Positions 4,974 through 7,307 of a stretch of DNA of 7,307 nt are shown here, in pieces. The notes below the pieces were generated by a model. The model worked only from the letters and a program-made list of their open reading frames with translations. It made no database searches and was not told the DNA's origin. The DNA is from Bacteroidales bacterium UBA4347 (GTDB taxonomy: Bacteria > Bacteroidota > Bacteroidia > Bacteroidales > P3), in assembly GCA_002394185.1 (NCBI GenBank), contig DGTB01000058.1, forward strand, positions 2,725 through 10,031. The letters are read 5' to 3'. The position numbers and the translations under genes were made by a program. Within the stretch, counting starts at the first letter, position 1. Every line of letters starts with the position of its first letter.

Positions 4974-7286
4974 ATGAAAGCCCTCAGAACCTGTCTCACC
5001 ATCGTCTGCCTGACGCTCATTTTTGCCCATTCCATCGGCCAATCGGCATGGAAAGGGCTGCAAAGCGGCAGTCGGGAGCGTGTCTTGTGGAACCAGGCCA
5101 TCGACATGCACGAGCAGGGCAACTACGTCCAGGCTGCTCGTCTGCTGCAGCTGCTGCGCGTGCACGTCGACTCGCTCTGCGCCGTGCAGCAATCCGAGCC
5201 CGCAAGGCTGTCGGCCGAGGCCTTCCGCGACTACGAGAAGGTGGTGAGAAGTGAGGGCAACGAGTGGGTCATGCTGAGTCATCCGGTCCACATCGGTGCT
5301 GCCGCCGACCGTCTCGACTCGCTCCTGAGTCGTCGTCGGACACTTGTGCCGCAAGGCGACTACGACCGCTGGCAGCAGGGCGTGCTCAAGTTGCGGGGCG
5401 ACCAGATGGCAGAGCTGGCCGACAACGACGATGCGGCCTACGACCGCGCCTGTCAGTTCTACGACCGCTGTCTGAGCAACTACCGCCAGCACGACTGGTC
5501 GGAAGCCTTCCAGGACACGCTGAACATCCACGTCAGCTGGGCTCAGCTGTGCTATCGTCGACAGCACTATGCCGAGGCCCTTTCCCACATGGAGGCCGTC
5601 ATGGATGGCTATCGCGACCTCGACGTTTCTGACGAATACCTCGACCGACAGGCCGACCTGGCGCTCTGCATGGCCCGCTGCAGCCGCTTCGATGAGGCCT
5701 TGCAGCTGGTCGACGAGGCCATCGACGGCTACGAGAACACGCAGGGCCACCGCTACGGCGAGCTGCTGCGCAAGAAGGCAAAGATTCTTTTGCTCTGTCC
5801 CGACCGCAACCGCAGGGCCGACGCCGTGCAGCTCTACCGCGACTATTTCGCCAGTCAGCGCGACTACATCAGCCGCCACCTGCCCCAGATGACCACCGCT
5901 GAGCGCGAGCTCTATTGGCTGCGCATGCGTCCCTTTGTGGCCGACTGCTACCGTCTGGAAGACGCCGACGCGGGCCTGCTCTACGATGTTACGCTTCTGG
6001 CCAAGGGCCTTTTGCTCCAGCTGCAGGCCCATGCCGGCCAGCGTTCGGCCGCATTTCGCTCCACCTGGCACGACATTCAGGCGCAGCTAAAAGGGCGGCA
6101 GGCCGCCGTCGAGTTTGTGCAATACGACATGGAAGACGGTCAGCACATGGCGGCTCTCATTGTGGAATCCGAGGGCCCGCCGCGCTGGATAGCCTTGCCC
6201 AGACCGTCCGACGTGATGGCCATCCGCATCGGAGTGGGTGCGGGAAAGTCGGTGGACGACCTGCTGCACACCGACAATGCCAACGCCAAGAACATCCTCT
6301 ACGGCAGCGACAAACTGCGGCAGGCACTCTGGCCCGATGCCCTGATGAGCGCCTTGCAGCGCGACACTGCAGTGTATTTCGCGCCCGATGGCTACCAGCA
6401 TATCATGCCCATCGAGTACCTGTTGCCTCAGGATGTGCCGAACATTCACTTGTGGCGACTCACCAGCACCCGCCGGTTGCTGGAGCCGCGACGTCAGCAG
6501 ACGGTGGAGTCGATGCTCATCTACGGTGCCATCGACTACGACGATGAGGCCGACAACGACCATTCGGGCAACGACAGCATGACCTACGACTATGTGTACA
6601 ACCGCGGCAATGGTGACCTGGGTGTGGTGGACTCCCTGAAGGCGTCTGCCGTTGAGACGCGGCAAATCTACGAGCTGCGCCGCAGTTCCGGCGACAAGCT
6701 GCTCACCGGTCTCGACGCCACCGAGCAGTCGTTTGTGGAACTGGCGGGTGACTACGATGCCGTGTTCTTCTCCACCCATGGCGAGTTCAGCGCACCCGCG
6801 GCGCCGCAGGGCAGCGACCTGAAACCCTGTCTGACCGACGAGACGCTGTCGCAAGCCTTCCTCTACATGGCGGGCTGCGAGGTGGCGGTGGGCGACGGGC
6901 GCCATCGCGACCACCAGTTGCGCGAGGGACTGCTGTCGGCACGTGAGGTGGCAGCCACCGACCTCTCGCGCGTACATTTGTTTATCACCTCCGCCTGTCA
7001 GACGGGTCTGGGCTTCCTCACCAGCGAGGGCGTCTACGGACTGCAGCGCGGCATCAAGAACGCCGGAGCAGGAAGCATGGTGCTAAGCATGTGGAGCGTG
7101 GCCGACGCCTCCACGGTTCACCTCTTCGTCCCGCTCTTCCGCAACATCAAAGCCGGTATGTCACTGCGCAACGCCTTCGACAATGCACGGCGAAGTCTGG
7201 CCACAATGCTCGGCGACGATGGCGAACCCCGCTTCGAAGCGCCCTATTACGCCGATGCCTTTATCCTCATCGACGCACTCGAATAG
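4974..7286 (+). CDS. Exported TPR-CHAT caspase-like protease
   Basis: The protein has 770 residues. Residues 1-23 are a signal peptide (MKALRT, then a hydrophobic core ending near SIGQ), so the protein is predicted to be periplasmic or secreted. Residues about 33-330 are helical repeats of TPR type, for example QAIDMHEQGNYVQAARLL at 41-58, YRRQHYAEALSHMEAV at 194-209 and CSRFDEALQLVDEAI at 236-250. DVTLLAKGLLLQL (338-350) is the usual link into a CHAT domain, which runs from about 376 to 770. The domain shows YFAPDGYQHIMPIEYLL (468-484), His602 in FFSTHGEF and Cys675 in ITSACQTG, the catalytic dyad of clan CD peptidases (caspase and separase relatives), followed by GLQRGIKNAGAGSMVLSMWSV. Both catalytic residues are present. 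An acidic stretch, residues 521-543, precedes the His. The TPR part probably binds the activator or substrate. As the last and largest gene it is the likely effector; its substrate is unknown. Confidence 0.95.
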   Translation: MKALRTCLTIVCLTLIFAHSIGQSAWKGLQSGSRERVLWNQAIDMHEQGNYVQAARLLQLLRVHVDSLCAVQQSEPARLSAEAFRDYEKVVRSEGNEWVMLSHPVHIGAAADRLDSLLSRRRTLVPQGDYDRWQQGVLKLRGDQMAELADNDDAAYDRACQFYDRCLSNYRQHDWSEAFQDTLNIHVSWAQLCYRRQHYAEALSHMEAVMDGYRDLDVSDEYLDRQADLALCMARCSRFDEALQLVDEAIDGYENTQGHRYGELLRKKAKILLLCPDRNRRADAVQLYRDYFASQRDYISRHLPQMTTAERELYWLRMRPFVADCYRLEDADAGLLYDVTLLAKGLLLQLQAHAGQRSAAFRSTWHDIQAQLKGRQAAVEFVQYDMEDGQHMAALIVESEGPPRWIALPRPSDVMAIRIGVGAGKSVDDLLHTDNANAKNILYGSDKLRQALWPDALMSALQRDTAVYFAPDGYQHIMPIEYLLPQDVPNIHLWRLTSTRRLLEPRRQQTVESMLIYGAIDYDDEADNDHSGNDSMTYDYVYNRGNGDLGVVDSLKASAVETRQIYELRRSSGDKLLTGLDATEQSFVELAGDYDAVFFSTHGEFSAPAAPQGSDLKPCLTDETLSQAFLYMAGCEVAVGDGRHRDHQLREGLLSAREVAATDLSRVHLFITSACQTGLGFLTSEGVYGLQRGIKNAGAGSMVLSMWSVADASTVHLFVPLFRNIKAGMSLRNAFDNARRSLATMLGDDGEPRFEAPYYADAFILIDALE

Positions 7287-7307
7287 TCTTCTTCTCTACA
7301 ACGAATT

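Noticed and set aside
4208..5122. 304-codon open frame on the minus strand
   Set aside because: It covers the exported-protein gene and the intergenic palindrome in antisense; its low-complexity Gly/Val/Glu sequence supports no fold or function.
4947..6071. 374-codon open frame on the minus strand
   Set aside because: It lies opposite the signal peptide and TPR part of the CHAT gene and shows no motif of its own; it is a composition-driven shadow.
1..7307. CRISPR array, tRNA/rRNA genes, insertion sequence or attachment site
   Set aside because: No spaced direct repeats, RNA-gene signatures, transposase motifs or terminal inverted repeats were seen.

Overview
The window looks like chromosomal DNA from a GC-rich member of the Bacteroidales, most like Prevotella and relatives. 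The reasons are a regulator whose C-terminus matches Bacteroidetes response regulators with an AraC-type output domain, a TAnnTTTG-type -7 promoter element (564-571), AT-rich rather than Shine-Dalgarno leaders, and 'ASAQ'-type signal peptide ends. All genes are on the + strand. The large minus-strand open frames are antisense shadows of the coding strand.

Layout. Positions 1-453 hold the C-terminal end of a DNA-binding regulator that begins outside the window. A 140-base gap (454-593) follows. It holds a perfect palindrome that may end the regulator transcript, then a probable promoter. From 594 to 7286 five genes are packed head to tail: a soluble Rossmann/RyR-domain protein (594-2204); a membrane protein with a cytoplasmic FHA-like domain, one membrane segment and a trypsin-like protease (2201-3586); a short pseudokinase made only of a kinase C-lobe (3583-4200); a small exported protein of unknown family (4298-4969); and an exported TPR-CHAT caspase-like protease (4974-7286). 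The first three genes overlap by ATGA junctions, and the last two are 4 bases apart. The only gap in the set, 97 bases (4201-4297), holds a palindrome almost identical to the one at 476-496, with matching changes in both arms.

Interpretation (inference). The gene set looks like a multi-component signalling cassette that crosses the inner membrane. Possible sensing or scaffold parts (RyR/Rossmann, FHA-like, pseudokinase) lie in the cytoplasm. Two intact-looking proteases, one trypsin-like and one CHAT, together with a small exported partner, are predicted to act in the periplasm. RyR, FHA, kinase, trypsin-like and CHAT domains recur in prokaryotic conflict and programmed-death-like systems. 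The combination here has export signals and appears to lack phosphotransfer catalysis, and I do not recognise it as a named system. Its function, substrate and trigger cannot be read from the sequence.
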